Of a stretch of 18,733 bases of DNA, positions 6,108-13,696 are shown piece by piece (the first letter of the stretch is position 1; each line of letters opens with the position of its first letter). This stretch comes from VRUE01 sp035997045. GTDB lineage: Bacteria > Actinomycetota > Thermoleophilia > Solirubrobacterales > 70-9. The translations under genes and the position numbers were made by a program. The stretch covers positions 1-18,733 of the forward strand of contig DASYIY010000045.1 of the NCBI GenBank assembly GCA_035997045.1. Reading direction: 5' to 3'. The notes beneath the pieces were generated by a model. The model ran no database searches. It saw only the letters and a program-made list of their open reading frames with translations, and was not told where the DNA came from.

Positions 6108-7028
6108 GTGCACTCTCACTCGCATTCGCACGGGCTGGAAGCGCGGCGCGGCGACAGTCGGCGGCGGATGTGGATTGCTTTGGGGATCAATGTTGCGATG
6201 CTGGCTGCCGAGGCGGTTGGCGGTGTTCTCACCGGTTCGCTTGCCGTGCTTGCCGATGCCGGGCATCTGCTTTCCGACGTCGGCGCCATTGGGCTAGCGC
6301 TCTTCGCCGCCGCGCTTGCCGCCCGTCCTGCCGCTGGCCGGATGACCTTTGGTTACCAGCGCTCGGAGATCCTGGCGGCGCTGGTCAACGGGCTGCTCCT
6401 TGTCGTCGTCGCGATCGCGATCGCCTTTGCGGCGATTGGCCGCCTCGGCGATCCGCCGCAGATCGACGGCCTCGGCGTGCTCGGCCTTGGCCTGCTCGGC
6501 CTGTTCGGCAACGTCGCCGCGACCGTGGTGCTGGCCCGGGGCGAGAGGGAGGACGTCAACCTGGAGGGGGTGCTGCGCCACAGTGCCGCCGATGCACTGG
6601 GCTCGCTCGGGGTGGTTATCGCCGGCGCCTTCGTTCTCGCCGGCGGCTCCTCGATCGTCGACCCGATTGTCAGCCTGGCGATCGCCGCGCTGATCCTGGC
6701 CTCATCCTGGCGCCTGATCGCGGAGCCCGTCGGGGTGCTGATGGAGGCGGCCCCAACGGGTGTCGACGTCGATGCCGCCGGGGCGGCGATCTGCGAAGAG
6801 GACGGTGTGCGCTCGGTGCACGACCTGCACATCTGGACCGTGACCTCGGGCTTCGGCGCGCTTGCCGCTCACGTCGTCGTTTCCTCCGAGTGCGATCGCG
6901 ACCTGGTCCGGCGCCGGATCGAGCTGCTCCTGCACGAGCGCTTCGAGATCGACCACACCACGTTGCAGGTGGAGGAGCAGGCTCCCGAGCGGCTTCTGCA
7001 CGTCGAGAACGCCCCCGGCCAGGGCTGA
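6108..7028 (+). CDS. Cation diffusion facilitator, zinc efflux type (CzcD/ZitB-like)
   Basis: A 306-residue inner-membrane metal/proton antiporter that exports divalent cations, most likely zinc. The N-terminus is a histidine tract, HSHSHSH (residues 2-8). Six membrane segments are visible. The transport site pairs are in TM2 (DAGHLLSD, with H53 and D57) and TM5 (RHSAADALGS, with H158 and D162). The HD-HD arrangement is known for Zn/Cd selectivity in ZitB-like proteins. The cytosolic C-terminal domain (about 212-293) has VHDLHIWTVTSG and the IDHTTLQVE strand with conserved histidines. The start is GTG 6108; its His-rich N-terminus begins directly after, which supports it. Regulation is probably through the adjacent inverted-repeat arm. 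A terminator follows at 7040-7063. Confidence 0.93.
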   Translation: MHSHSHSHGLEARRGDSRRRMWIALGINVAMLAAEAVGGVLTGSLAVLADAGHLLSDVGAIGLALFAAALAARPAAGRMTFGYQRSEILAALVNGLLLVVVAIAIAFAAIGRLGDPPQIDGLGVLGLGLLGLFGNVAATVVLARGEREDVNLEGVLRHSAADALGSLGVVIAGAFVLAGGSSIVDPIVSLAIAALILASSWRLIAEPVGVLMEAAPTGVDVDAAGAAICEEDGVRSVHDLHIWTVTSGFGALAAHVVVSSECDRDLVRRRIELLLHERFEIDHTTLQVEEQAPERLLHVENAPGQG

Positions 7029-7039
7029 TCGCAAGCCCG

Positions 7040-7063
7040 GTTGCAGGGCTAATGCCCTGCAAC
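7040..7063 (+). terminator. Intrinsic terminator after the CDF gene
   Basis: GTTGCAGGGC (7040-7049) and GCCCTGCAAC (7054-7063) are a perfect 10-bp stem with a TAAT loop, starting 12 nt after the CDF stop. A short TTG follows rather than a full T tract. It separates CDF from the M23 peptidase gene. Confidence 0.75.
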
Positions 7064-7083
7064 TTGCGGCATCTCGACTCGGC

Positions 7084-7098
7084 TAGCCTCGCCCGACG
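7084..7098 (+). promoter_or_regulatory. Candidate -10 element for the M23 peptidase gene
   Basis: TAGCCT at 7084-7089 lies 9 nt before the ATG at 7099, with no Shine-Dalgarno sequence between. It comes after the CDF terminator, so the peptidase should have its own promoter; the spacing suggests a leaderless or nearly leaderless transcript. Confidence 0.4.
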
Positions 7099-8301
7099 AT
7101 GCTCAAGACTCGCCTTGCCCTGGCGGCTGTCCTGGCCGCTGCGGCGGCGCTGGTAGTGCTGCTCGTGGCCAGCAGCGCGGCGCCCGCCCAAGACCTCGAA
7201 TCGAAGCTCGACGCCAAGGAAGCGAAGCTCTCCAAGGTGCGCGAACGGAAAGGCGTGCTGACCACGACGATCTCCAGCTTCGGCGACAAGATCGACCGGT
7301 TGACGAGCGAGGTGGCGACGCTGCGCAACCACGAGGCGGCGGTGCGCGTCCGCCTCGACGCCAAGCAGACGGAACTGGACCGGGCAGAAGCGCAGCTCGG
7401 CGTCGCCAAGAAACGGCTGGCGGTGATGAGGGCCCACCTCAAGCGCGCCCTGGTGGCGCTACGCGAGCGCCTCGTCGCGATCTACGAGACCGGCACCCCC
7501 GACGTGCTCAGCGTCCTCGTCGGCGCCAACGGCTACGACGATCTTGTCGACCGGACCGAATACCTCAACCGGATCCACGGCATGGACGAAGCGGTAGTCG
7601 GCCGCGTGCGCGACCTGCGCGACCGGGTGAGGCAGACGGTGACCCGTCTGCGGACGGCCAAGGACACGATCGAGACGGCCCGCGACGCGATCGCCGCCGA
7701 AGAGCAGACGCTGGCCAGCGCGCGCACCGCGGTTCAGCGGCGCCAGTCGGCACTGGTGTCGGCTCGCAGCGAGCGGCTGGCGGCGCTGCGCGAGATCCGC
7801 AAGCACGAGGAGGAGCTGGACGGATCGGTGGCGGCGATTCAGGGCAAGATCGCGGCGCGGCTGGCCGGCACCGGCTCGGTGCCGCTACCGGCGGGGCCGA
7901 TCCAGGGCGGCAACGGCAGCGGCCTGATCTGGCCGGTCAGCGGTCCCGTCGTCTCTGGCTTCGGATCGCGCACGATCAACGGTCGGTACGAGTACCACCC
8001 CGGGATCGACATCGCTGTCCCCAGCGGCACGCCGATCCGGGCGGCGGCGGCAGGGACGGTGATCTTCACCGAGCCCGAGGCGAGCAGCGGCGGCTATGGC
8101 AACTACACCTGCATCGATCACGGCGGCGGTCTCTCCACCTGTTACGCCCACCAGGAGAGCTTCGCCGTCTCCGCTGGCCAGCAGGTCTCCCAGGGACAGA
8201 TCATCGGTTACAGCGATTGCACCGGGTACTGCTTCGGCCCGCACGTTCACTTCGAGGTCCGGATCGACGGCGAAGTGACCGATCCGATGGCATATCTCTA
8301 G
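7099..8301 (+). CDS. Secreted M23 (LytM) peptidase with N-terminal coiled coil
   Basis: A 400-residue EnvC/PcsB-like cell-wall hydrolase. Residues 1-31 form a signal peptide ending near SSAAPAQ. Residues about 32-255 are a long coiled coil, including the family-typical hairpin turn DVLSVLVGANGYDDLVDRTE. The M23 domain (about 275-400) has the zinc set H300/D304 (HPGIDIAV), H351 (CYAHQ) and H382-x-H384 (GPHVHFEV), so it should be active as an endopeptidase on peptidoglycan cross-links. Four cysteines, C338, C348, C374 and C378, bracket the active site and probably form disulfides after export. In known homologues the coiled coil keeps the peptidase in check until a division complex such as FtsEX engages it; no ftsEX is in the window. 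Confidence 0.92.
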   Translation: MLKTRLALAAVLAAAAALVVLLVASSAAPAQDLESKLDAKEAKLSKVRERKGVLTTTISSFGDKIDRLTSEVATLRNHEAAVRVRLDAKQTELDRAEAQLGVAKKRLAVMRAHLKRALVALRERLVAIYETGTPDVLSVLVGANGYDDLVDRTEYLNRIHGMDEAVVGRVRDLRDRVRQTVTRLRTAKDTIETARDAIAAEEQTLASARTAVQRRQSALVSARSERLAALREIRKHEEELDGSVAAIQGKIAARLAGTGSVPLPAGPIQGGNGSGLIWPVSGPVVSGFGSRTINGRYEYHPGIDIAVPSGTPIRAAAAGTVIFTEPEASSGGYGNYTCIDHGGGLSTCYAHQESFAVSAGQQVSQGQIIGYSDCTGYCFGPHVHFEVRIDGEVTDPMAYL

Positions 8302-8410
8302 GTCACCCGTCCGCGTATTACTCAGATTCCTCAGAAAACCAAATATTGGGTATGTCCGGATGGTTCCATCCTGCGACCCTGGGTAGCAATCGACCCACGG
8401 AGGCACTTCG

Positions 8411-9136
8411 ATGGTTCGCCAGGCCCACACTTATCTTGCCGGTGCCGTTTCGGGCACGGCCCTGATCGCAGGGGCCGTTGTCGCCTTCGTCTTGCTCGTT
8501 TCCCTTCAGGCTCTGAAGGATTGGCCCCTGGCCGGCCTTGGCGGGGGGAGCGATAGCTCGGCGGTCTCCAGCGGCCACCCGGCAACGGGAGCGGGCGCAG
8601 TCCCTGTCACGGTCGCCGCCGGAGCGGGCGTGGCTCGCGCGCGGCGCCCGGGCACGAATGGCAACGCGGGGGAGGGGCAGCAGCGCGCCGGCCAAAGCAG
8701 GCAGCAGATCGCCGCCGCAACGCCCGGCTCCTCTGCGGCGCCCACGCCTGGCTCGCCGAGCGCTGAAGCTCCCGCGTCGAATCCGGCAGGTGGCGGTGGC
8801 GCTGCGGACCCCATCGGCCAGCCGACTTCATCGAGCTCCAGCGGAGGGGGAGGCGGTGCCGGTGGAGGGGGAGGCGGCGGCCCGGTTTCCTTGCCTGGGA
8901 TAGGCGGCTCGGGTGGCGGCGGCTCTGGGACGTCCACCTCTGGAGCGGTGACCGGGGCGGTCAACAACACGGTCACCGGCGTCGATCAGACGCTCGGCGG
9001 GACCCTTGGTGAAACCGGCGTAACCAAAGTCACCAAAGAAGTTGTCAACAACGTCGCCGGCCCCGAATCGACGGTCGGCGAAATCGTCGACAAAGTCAGC
9101 GAAACGGTCAACGGCCTGCTCGGCGGCAAACGCTAA
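8411..9136 (+). CDS. Gly/Ser-rich membrane-anchored protein of unknown function
   Basis: A 241-residue protein of three zones. Residues about 8-32 (YLAGAVSGTALIAGAVVAFVLL) form one transmembrane helix. Residues about 45-175 are low-complexity Ala/Pro/Gly/Ser, with poly-Ser and Gly runs near 135-170. The tail (about 176-241) is ordered, with repeated VNNTVTGVDQTLGG-like and EVVNNVAG/EIVDKVSETVNGLLGG units that look amphipathic. GGAGG at 8399-8403 sits 7 nt before the ATG, so this gene has a normal leader, unlike its neighbours. The 8302-8410 upstream gap contains a CTCAGA direct repeat but no clear promoter. I do not recognise the family; an envelope role is inferred from topology and the neighbouring wall hydrolase. 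Confidence 0.65.
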   Translation: MVRQAHTYLAGAVSGTALIAGAVVAFVLLVSLQALKDWPLAGLGGGSDSSAVSSGHPATGAGAVPVTVAAGAGVARARRPGTNGNAGEGQQRAGQSRQQIAAATPGSSAAPTPGSPSAEAPASNPAGGGGAADPIGQPTSSSSSGGGGGAGGGGGGGPVSLPGIGGSGGGGSGTSTSGAVTGAVNNTVTGVDQTLGGTLGETGVTKVTKEVVNNVAGPESTVGEIVDKVSETVNGLLGGKR

Positions 9137-9143
9137 CGCCGCC
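9122..9143 (+). terminator. Short GC hairpin overlapping the stop codon
   Basis: GGCGGC (9122-9127) pairs with GCCGCC (9138-9143) around a 10-nt loop that includes the TAA stop of the Gly/Ser-rich protein. It is weak and could be chance in GC-rich DNA. There is no better terminator before lysA. Confidence 0.25.
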
Positions 9144-9181
9144 TGCCCGACACCACCACCCGCCGCTTCCCTCCTAACCGT

Positions 9182-9195
9182 CACAATGCCCGCCT
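9182..9195 (+). promoter_or_regulatory. Weak candidate -10 element for lysA
   Basis: CACAAT at 9182-9187 lies 8 nt before the lysA ATG, again with no ribosome site. It departs from TAnnnT at the first base, so it is weaker than the other cases. The 59-bp gap is too short for a lysine riboswitch. Confidence 0.25.
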
Positions 9196-10500
9196 ATGGC
9201 GGAGCACGGACAGGCGGGCGCGGTGGCGGATCCGATCGCCGGTTCCCCGGTTTACCCAAATGGGAGTCGCGTCAACGAGCGCGGTCGCCTCGAGATCGCC
9301 GGCTGCGACGTGGTCGAGCTGGCCGAAGAGTTTGGCACCCCTGCCTACATCTACGCCGAAGATGACATGCGGGCCCGGGCCCGGGCCTACCGCAAGGCCT
9401 TCGAGCGTGGCGGCGGTGGCTCCGAGATCCTCTTCGCCAGTAAGTCGCTGCCCTGCACCGCCGCCTACCGGCTCTTCTCCGAGGAGGGCCTCTCCGCCGA
9501 CGTCGCTTCCGGTGGCGAGCTGCACATGGCGCTGCGCGCCGGCTTCGACCCCGCCCGCATCCACATGCACGGCAACAACAAGAGCGAGCAGGAGATCCTC
9601 TTCGCGGCACGCTCCGGCGTCGCCCACCTGATCCTCGATTCCTTTGACGAGATCGAGCGCTGCGAGCGGCTGCTCGATTCGCCGCAGGACGTGCTGATTC
9701 GCGTTACGCCCGGGATCAAGCCCTCCACCCATGACTACGTGCAGACGGGCCAGCTCGACTCGAAGTTCGGCTTCGGGCTCGCCGACGGGCTCGCCGCGCG
9801 GGCGATCGAGCGCGTGCTCGGCTCTGACGTGCTCAATCTGACCGGCCTGCATGCCCACATCGGCTCGCAGATTTTCGAGCTGGAGCCCTACCGGCTGGCG
9901 ATCGAAGCGCTCGGTGAGTTGGCCGGCGCGTGGTGCAGGATCGTCAACGTTGGCGGGGGTCTCGGCATCGCTTACCTGGCCGCGGACGAACCGCCCTCGA
10001 TCGATGCCTACGCCGAGGTCAAGCTGCGCGGCGTCGCCGACGTATTCGGCGAGGACGTGCGGATTCTGGTCGAGCCCGGCCGCTCGCTGGTAGGCAACGC
10101 CGGGGTCACCGCATACCGCGTCGGCACGGTCAAGGAGATCCCGGGCATTCGCACCTACGTCGCCGTTGACGGTGGCATGTCAGACAACATGCGGCCGATG
10201 CTCTACGGCTCCCGCTATGAGGCGCTGATCGCCGATCGCGCGGCGGATCCCGCCGACAGCCCGGCGACGATCGCCGGCATGCACTGCGAGTCCGGCGACA
10301 TCGTCGTTCGCGATGCGATGCTCGCCTCGCCGGCCGTCGGCGACGTTCTCGTTACGCCCGCAACCGGCGCTTACGGCTACGCGATGGCGAGTAATTACAA
10401 CGGCGTGCCGCGGCCGCCGGTGCTCTTCTGCCACGACGGCGAGGCCCGTGTCGTCGTGCGTCGCGAGACCTACGAGGACCTGACCCGGCGCGATGCCTGA
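9196..10500 (+). CDS. lysA: Diaminopimelate decarboxylase
   Basis: This PLP enzyme of alanine-racemase fold type III converts meso-diaminopimelate to L-lysine, the last step of lysine synthesis. It has 434 residues, normal for the family. K83 in FASKSLP is the expected PLP lysine (a variant of the usual YAxKAN). Other landmarks are H221 in HAHIGSQ, VGGGLGIAY, the phosphate-binding EPGRSLVGNAG, and C364 in CESGD from the partner-subunit active site. The last 8 nt overlap hom, so lysA leads a lysA-hom-thrC-thrB aspartate-family unit. An in-frame GTG a few codons later is an alternative start; ATG 9196 is favoured by family length. It is cytosolic. Confidence 0.93.
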   Translation: MAEHGQAGAVADPIAGSPVYPNGSRVNERGRLEIAGCDVVELAEEFGTPAYIYAEDDMRARARAYRKAFERGGGGSEILFASKSLPCTAAYRLFSEEGLSADVASGGELHMALRAGFDPARIHMHGNNKSEQEILFAARSGVAHLILDSFDEIERCERLLDSPQDVLIRVTPGIKPSTHDYVQTGQLDSKFGFGLADGLAARAIERVLGSDVLNLTGLHAHIGSQIFELEPYRLAIEALGELAGAWCRIVNVGGGLGIAYLAADEPPSIDAYAEVKLRGVADVFGEDVRILVEPGRSLVGNAGVTAYRVGTVKEIPGIRTYVAVDGGMSDNMRPMLYGSRYEALIADRAADPADSPATIAGMHCESGDIVVRDAMLASPAVGDVLVTPATGAYGYAMASNYNGVPRPPVLFCHDGEARVVVRRETYEDLTRRDA

Positions 10501-11716
10501 GCCGGTTCGAATCGGGCTGCTCGGTCGCGGCACGGTCGGTGGCGCTTTCGCCGAGCTGGTCGCCGCCCGCGCCGAAGCGGTCGAGGCGGCCACCGGCCGC
10601 CGTCCCGAGATCTCCGGCGTGCTCACCCGCGACGACGGCGACTTCGGCGCGATTCTCGAGCGCTCCGACCTGATCGTCGAGCTGATCGGCGGCACCGATC
10701 CGGCTCGCGACTACGTGCTCCAGGCGTTGCGCGCCAAACGCCCCGTTGTCACCGCCAACAAGCAATTGCTCGCCCAGCACGGCGAGGAGCTCTTCGACGC
10801 CGCCCGCGAGGCGGGCGTGCAGCTGCGCTTCGAGGCGGCGGTTGCCGGGGTGATCCCGATCGTACGGGTGATCCAGGAGAGCTTCGGCGTGACCGAGATC
10901 GCCAAGGTCTTCGGCATCGTCAACGGCACCACCAACTTCATCCTCAGCGAGATGGCCTCGACCGGCGCTCCCTACGAGGAGGTTCTCGCCCGCGCCCAGG
11001 AGCTCGGCTACGCCGAGGCCGACCCGACCGCCGACGTCAGCGGCGCCGACGCGGCGGCGAAGATGGCGATTCTCGCCCGGCTCGCCTTCCACACTCCGGT
11101 GACGCTGGACGAGGTCTCCTACGAGGGGATCGAGCAGATCAAACCGGGGGACCTCGCCTACGCCAAGGAGCTCGGCCTCTCGCTGAAGCTGCTCGGCGTC
11201 GCCGAGCGCCGCGAGGGCGGCGTCAGCGTCCGCGTCTTCCCCTGCTTCCTCTATGGCGGCCACCCACTTTCCCCGGTCGAGGGCCCTTTCAACGCGGTCA
11301 TGGTCGAGGCGCCGGAGATCACCGAGGTGACGATGTCTGGGCCTGGGGCCGGCGGCGTGCAGACCGCCTCGGCCGTGCTCGGCGACCTCGTCTCGATCCT
11401 CAGCGGCGACGCGCCGGTGCACGAGACCCGCGAGAAACTGCCGATGGTCAATGACGTCGCTTCCTCCTTCTACCTGCACCTGGCCGTCGCCGACCGGCCC
11501 GGCGTGTTGGCCCAGATCGCCCAGGTGCTCGGCGACAAAGACGTCTCGGTCAAGAGCGTGGTTCAGCGTGGGGTGGGCGAGGACGCGCGCCTGGTGATGG
11601 TCGTCCACGAGTGCCTCGAGTCGCGCTTCGCGGCGGCGCTGGAGGCGATCGTCGGCCTCGACGTGCTGCGGGCGCCGCCGCGCTCGATCCGGGTGATCGC
11701 GGAGGAGTTCGGTTGA
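10493..11716 (+). CDS. hom: Homoserine dehydrogenase with C-terminal ACT domain
   Basis: Reduces aspartate 4-semialdehyde to homoserine with NAD(P)H, at the branch from lysine to threonine and methionine. The 407 residues include the Rossmann motif GLLGRGTVG (8-16), K90 in TANKQ, NGTTNF (144-149), and the substrate/catalytic segment DVSGADAAAK with K190. The C-terminal ACT domain (about 328-402, starting FYLHLAVADRPGVLAQIAQVL) normally mediates feedback inhibition by threonine. The start overlaps the lysA stop by 8 nt, and the stop overlaps the thrC start by 4 nt, so the genes are translationally coupled. GGAGG at 11701-11705 within the end of this gene is the ribosome site for thrC. Confidence 0.95.
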   Translation: MPEPVRIGLLGRGTVGGAFAELVAARAEAVEAATGRRPEISGVLTRDDGDFGAILERSDLIVELIGGTDPARDYVLQALRAKRPVVTANKQLLAQHGEELFDAAREAGVQLRFEAAVAGVIPIVRVIQESFGVTEIAKVFGIVNGTTNFILSEMASTGAPYEEVLARAQELGYAEADPTADVSGADAAAKMAILARLAFHTPVTLDEVSYEGIEQIKPGDLAYAKELGLSLKLLGVAERREGGVSVRVFPCFLYGGHPLSPVEGPFNAVMVEAPEITEVTMSGPGAGGVQTASAVLGDLVSILSGDAPVHETREKLPMVNDVASSFYLHLAVADRPGVLAQIAQVLGDKDVSVKSVVQRGVGEDARLVMVVHECLESRFAAALEAIVGLDVLRAPPRSIRVIAEEFG

Positions 11717-12783
11717 GTCCGGCGCCGTTGATCGAGCGCTACAGGGATCGCCTCTCGCTGGAGCCCGGCGACCCGGTGGTCACCCTGAACGAGGGCTCGA
11801 CGCCGCTGGTCGAGGCGCCGCGGCTATCCGAGCGGCTCGGCGTGCGCGCCTACCTCAAGTTCGAGGGCGCCAACCCGACCGGCAGCTTCAAGGACCGGGG
11901 GATGACCGTGGCGGTATCGCGGGCAAAGGGGAGGGGAGCGGAGGCGGTGATCTGCGCCTCGACCGGCAACACCGCCGCCAGCGCCGCCGCCTACGCCGCC
12001 CGCGCCGGCATGCGCGGCGCGGTGATCGTTCCCGAGGGCAAGATCGCGATCGGCAAGCTCGCCCAGGCGCTGATGCACGGTGCCCGCGTCGTCGCCCTCC
12101 AGGGCAACTTCGACGACGCCCTGCGGATCGTCCGCGACCTCGCCGACAAGCACCCGATCGAGCTGGTCAACTCGGTCAACCCGCACCGGATCGAAGGGCA
12201 GAAGACGGCCGCCTTCGAGGTGGTGGAGGAGCTGGGGGAGATGCCTGGGGCGCTGGCGATCCCAGTAGGCAATGCGGGCAACGTGACCGCTTATTGGCGT
12301 GGCTTCCAGGAGATAGGAGAGCGCCAGCTCGACAAGCTGGAGGTCACCAACGCCCCCCCGATTCTTTATGGCTTCCAGGCTGAGGGCGCGGCGCCGCTCG
12401 TGCACGGCGAGCCGGTCGCCAACCCGGAGACCGTTGCCTCGGCGATTCGGATCGGCAACCCGGCGCGTTGGGAGGAGGCAATGGCGGCCTTCACCACCTC
12501 GCGCGGTCGTGTCGCTGCGGTCTCCGACCAGCAGATCCTCGATGCCTATCGCTGGCTCGCCGCCAGCGAGGGAGTTTTCTGCGAGCCCGCTTCCGCCGCT
12601 TCGGTGGCCGGCCTGCTCGCCCACGGCCTGCCCGTGGCCGAGGGCGCGCCGCCGCCCGAGTCCGTCGTCTGCGTGCTCACCGGCCACGGCCTCAAGGACC
12701 CCGACACGGCCCTCTCCAAAGCCCCGCCGGTGATCAACTGCGAGAACGACCTCAGCGCGGTCGAGCGCGCCGTCTTCGCGTGA
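11713..12783 (+). CDS. thrC: Threonine synthase
   Basis: A PLP beta-family enzyme converting O-phosphohomoserine to threonine plus phosphate. The start is TTG 11713-11715 within a TTGA overlap with the hom stop; GGAGG 7 nt upstream supports it, and it gives 356 residues, normal for actinobacterial ThrC. Landmarks are LNEGSTPL (25-32), the PLP lysine K60 in GSFKDRG, the phosphate-binding CASTGNTAAS loop, and VGNAGNVTAYW. The stop overlaps the thrB start (GTGA). It acts directly after ThrB in the pathway although encoded before it. Confidence 0.94.
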   Translation: MSPAPLIERYRDRLSLEPGDPVVTLNEGSTPLVEAPRLSERLGVRAYLKFEGANPTGSFKDRGMTVAVSRAKGRGAEAVICASTGNTAASAAAYAARAGMRGAVIVPEGKIAIGKLAQALMHGARVVALQGNFDDALRIVRDLADKHPIELVNSVNPHRIEGQKTAAFEVVEELGEMPGALAIPVGNAGNVTAYWRGFQEIGERQLDKLEVTNAPPILYGFQAEGAAPLVHGEPVANPETVASAIRIGNPARWEEAMAAFTTSRGRVAAVSDQQILDAYRWLAASEGVFCEPASAASVAGLLAHGLPVAEGAPPPESVVCVLTGHGLKDPDTALSKAPPVINCENDLSAVERAVFA

Positions 12784-13661
12784 CCACGCGCCGCCGCCTC
12801 GTCCGCGTTCCCGCTTCCTCGGCCAACCTCGGCCCGGGCTACGACGTGCTGGCAGCGGCGGTCTCGCTCTTCCTCGAGCTGGAAGTCGAGGAGACCGGCG
12901 AGTTCTCGCTAGATCCCGGCGGCCTCGAGGTCTCGACCGGCCGCGACAACCTGATTGTCCGGGCCTTCGAGACGCTTCACCCCGCCGACGGGATCGCCTT
13001 CCGGCTGAAAAGCGATATCCCCCTGGCGCGGGGCCTCGGCTCCAGCGCCGCGGCGATCGTCGCCGGTCTCTTCGCCGCCGACCACCTCTTTGAGCTGGCG
13101 CTTTCCAAGCAGGAGATGCTGGTCAAGGCGACCGAGTTCGAGGGTCACCCGGACAACGTCGCCGCCGCCATATACGGCGGCTTCGTGATCTGCGGGCCTG
13201 GCGAGGGGGATGCCCCGAGCGCAGCCCGCTTCGATCCTCCGGGAGGACTCGAGGGCATCGCCGTGATCCCGGCCGAGGAGGTCTCGACCGAGCGCGCCCG
13301 CGAGGCGATCCCGGCGGAGGTCCCGCTCGCCGATGCCGTGGCCAATGTCTCCGCAGCCTCCCGCCTCGTCCTCGGCCTGCAGCGAGCCGACCTCGACCTC
13401 GTCGGAGCGGGCCTGGTCGACCGCCTTCACCAGCCACACCGCCGCGAGCTCTACCCCCGATCGATGGAGCTGGTTGACGACGCCGCTGACCTGGGTGCCC
13501 TGGGCGCAACGATCTCGGGTGCCGGCCCCACAGTCCTCGTCTGGACCACCTGGCAGGAGGCCGGCAACGTCGCCGAGGCCCTCGAGCAACGCTGCGCCGG
13601 CTGGGCCGAGGTCCGCCGCCTCCCCTTCTGCCCCCACGGCGCCGATGTCCCTGAGCTTTAG
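12780..13661 (+). CDS. thrB: Homoserine kinase (GHMP family)
   Basis: Phosphorylates homoserine with ATP to give the substrate of threonine synthase. It has 293 residues from a GTG start that overlaps the thrC stop by 4 nt (GTGA). The N-terminal motif VRVPASSANLGPGYDVLAAA is characteristic of homoserine kinases, and the ATP-binding GHMP loop is GLGSSAAA at residues 85-92, preceded by IPLARG. GHPDNVAAAIYGGF and the C-terminal GATISGAGPTVL complete the family pattern. It is the last gene of the aspartate-family unit. No terminator is visible before the next gene, which has its own promoter-like element. Confidence 0.94.
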   Translation: MTTRRRLVRVPASSANLGPGYDVLAAAVSLFLELEVEETGEFSLDPGGLEVSTGRDNLIVRAFETLHPADGIAFRLKSDIPLARGLGSSAAAIVAGLFAADHLFELALSKQEMLVKATEFEGHPDNVAAAIYGGFVICGPGEGDAPSAARFDPPGGLEGIAVIPAEEVSTERAREAIPAEVPLADAVANVSAASRLVLGLQRADLDLVGAGLVDRLHQPHRRELYPRSMELVDDAADLGALGATISGAGPTVLVWTTWQEAGNVAEALEQRCAGWAEVRRLPFCPHGADVPEL

Positions 13662-13684
13662 TCGCAAGCGCCCGGAGCGGCGGT

Positions 13685-13696
13685 TACGATCATCGC
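13685..13696 (+). promoter_or_regulatory. Candidate leaderless promoter of the beta-propeller gene
   Basis: TACGAT at 13685-13690 is followed after 6 nt by the GTG at 13697, the same spacing as in front of the CDF gene. No Shine-Dalgarno sequence is present. Confidence 0.45.

Noticed and set aside
8321..8349. CTCAGA direct repeat (8321, 8330) and CCAA-ATA-TTGG dyad upstream of the Gly/Ser-rich protein
   Set aside because: Short, with weak symmetry and no clear promoter relation; could be chance in an AT-richer intergenic gap.
9137..9195. Possible lysine riboswitch upstream of lysA
   Set aside because: The gap is only 59 bp, much smaller than the aptamer, and no matching helices are seen.
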